This document shows positions 63,564 to 64,000 of a stretch of 64,000 nt of DNA, in pieces (position 1 is the stretch's first letter; every line of letters starts with the position of its first letter). This DNA comes from an uncultured Clostridia bacterium (lineage in GTDB: Bacteria > Bacillota > Clostridia > Oscillospirales > Acutalibacteraceae): positions 29,503-93,502 of the forward strand of contig CAMFBH010000003.1 of NCBI GenBank assembly GCA_945948515.1, given 5' to 3'. Both the position numbers and the translations under genes were made by a program. The notes beneath the pieces were generated by a model. It did no database searches. It had not been told where the DNA came from and worked only from the letters and a program-made list of their open reading frames with translations.

Positions 63564-64000
63564 ATGCGGATTGATGTATCCAATCTCTTCAACGGAAGCG
63601 GAGAAACAATAGAAATCAGCACTAAGGTTGATATGAGCAATCTTATGTATGCAACATACAACCCGATTAAAAAGCCGGTTGAATTAAAAGGCAAGATTTA
63701 TTCTAAAGCAGATGTAGTTTATTTAGATTTATCTATTGCGTTTACTTTTATCGGCTTCTGCGACAGATGTGCTTGCGATATTGAAAAGCCTATTATTTTT
63801 TCTGTCAGCAAAATTCTCGTTCCGAGCATGAGCAATGATACCGATGACGACGAATATATTGTTGTTTCAAACGGAATGCTTGATATTGAAGAATTAGTGA
63901 ATGAAGAAATTCAGCTTTATTTACCCAGCAAAATGCTCTGCAAGCCAGATTGCAAAGGTCTTTGTTATAAATGCGGAGCAAATTTAAATGTTAAAAAATG
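63564..64000 (+). CDS. YceD/DUF177 family protein (3' end outside window)
   Basis: The first 145 codons are present and the frame is open at the window end. It begins MRIDVSNLFNGSGETIEI, has CDRCACDIEKP in the middle and the family C-terminal motif CKPDCKGLCYKCGANLN near the end. YceD proteins are usually followed by rpmF (ribosomal protein L32), which should lie just beyond the window. In plants and bacteria the family is linked to 23S rRNA or large-subunit assembly. GAGGTGA precedes the ATG. Confidence 0.9.
   Translation, partial: MRIDVSNLFNGSGETIEISTKVDMSNLMYATYNPIKKPVELKGKIYSKADVVYLDLSIAFTFIGFCDRCACDIEKPIIFSVSKILVPSMSNDTDDDEYIVVSNGMLDIEELVNEEIQLYLPSKMLCKPDCKGLCYKCGANLNVKK

Overview
The window reads as a continuous piece of core chromosome from a low-GC, spore-forming member of the Clostridia. 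The gut-type Ruminococcaceae/Oscillospiraceae are my best guess. The basis is AT-rich Firmicutes-style Shine-Dalgarno sites, AGA-rich arginine usage, NAD-dependent LigA, AddAB, SigA, RemA, PrkC/Stp, and the sporulation genes spoVM, sipL-like and spoIVA. Almost everything is on the + strand in tightly packed operons with 1-17 bp overlaps. I see no rRNA, tRNA, IS element, prophage or CRISPR array.

Layout. 1-3751: end of nadK, argR, recN and tyrS, closed by a terminator. 3802-14265: a new promoter drives ligA, an unknown membrane protein, murD, two tandem M42 aminopeptidases, a GNAT protein, a YnbB-type PLP enzyme, DUF2461 and a phosphohexomutase. 14282-21131: addB and addA (recombination repair nuclease). 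21140-22089: rpmE with its own promoter and terminator, then a YigZ/IMPACT gene. 22124-22957 (-): a membrane-anchored phosphoesterase. 23099-30593: dgt, dnaG, rpoD, DUF896, a thymidylate-kinase-like gene, DUF2156, GNAT, DJ-1 and 5-formyl-THF cyclo-ligase. 30608-30703 (-): a 31-residue Cys/Asn mini-protein. 30802-35832: mltG, a U32 protease-like gene, a terminator, a penicillin-binding protein and a WYL regulator. 35877-40912: a Bce-type response regulator, histidine kinase, ABC ATPase and large FtsX-type permease. Bce-like operator boxes stand before both the regulator and the transporter.

40956-54146 is the conserved Firmicutes block yicC, remA, gmk, rpoZ, priA, def, fmt, zinc metallopeptidase, rsmB, rlmN, stp, prkC, rsgA, thiN. 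It ends with two genes too small for ordinary gene calling: a 47-residue Cys-rich membrane protein and a 27-residue SpoVM. Next comes a sigma-E-like promoter with sipL-like and spoIVA. Three proteins of the spore-coat basement layer (SpoVM, SipL, SpoIVA) therefore sit within about 3.2 kb. 57208-64000 holds DUF1294 and a zinc-ribbon gene (-), a GHL10-type lipoprotein, mtaB (-), a D,D-carboxypeptidase, pgi, a small P-loop protein, and the start of a YceD/DUF177 gene that runs off the end behind a perfect consensus promoter.

The most interesting items are small. They are the two Cys-rich mini-proteins, the hairpin around the ribosome binding site of one of them, the spoVM/sipL/spoIVA cluster, the Bce-type operator pair, and a terminator hairpin that contains the ribosome binding site of the next gene. 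I did not find a clearly new multi-gene system. All functions are read from motifs, length and gene order; no database search was possible.
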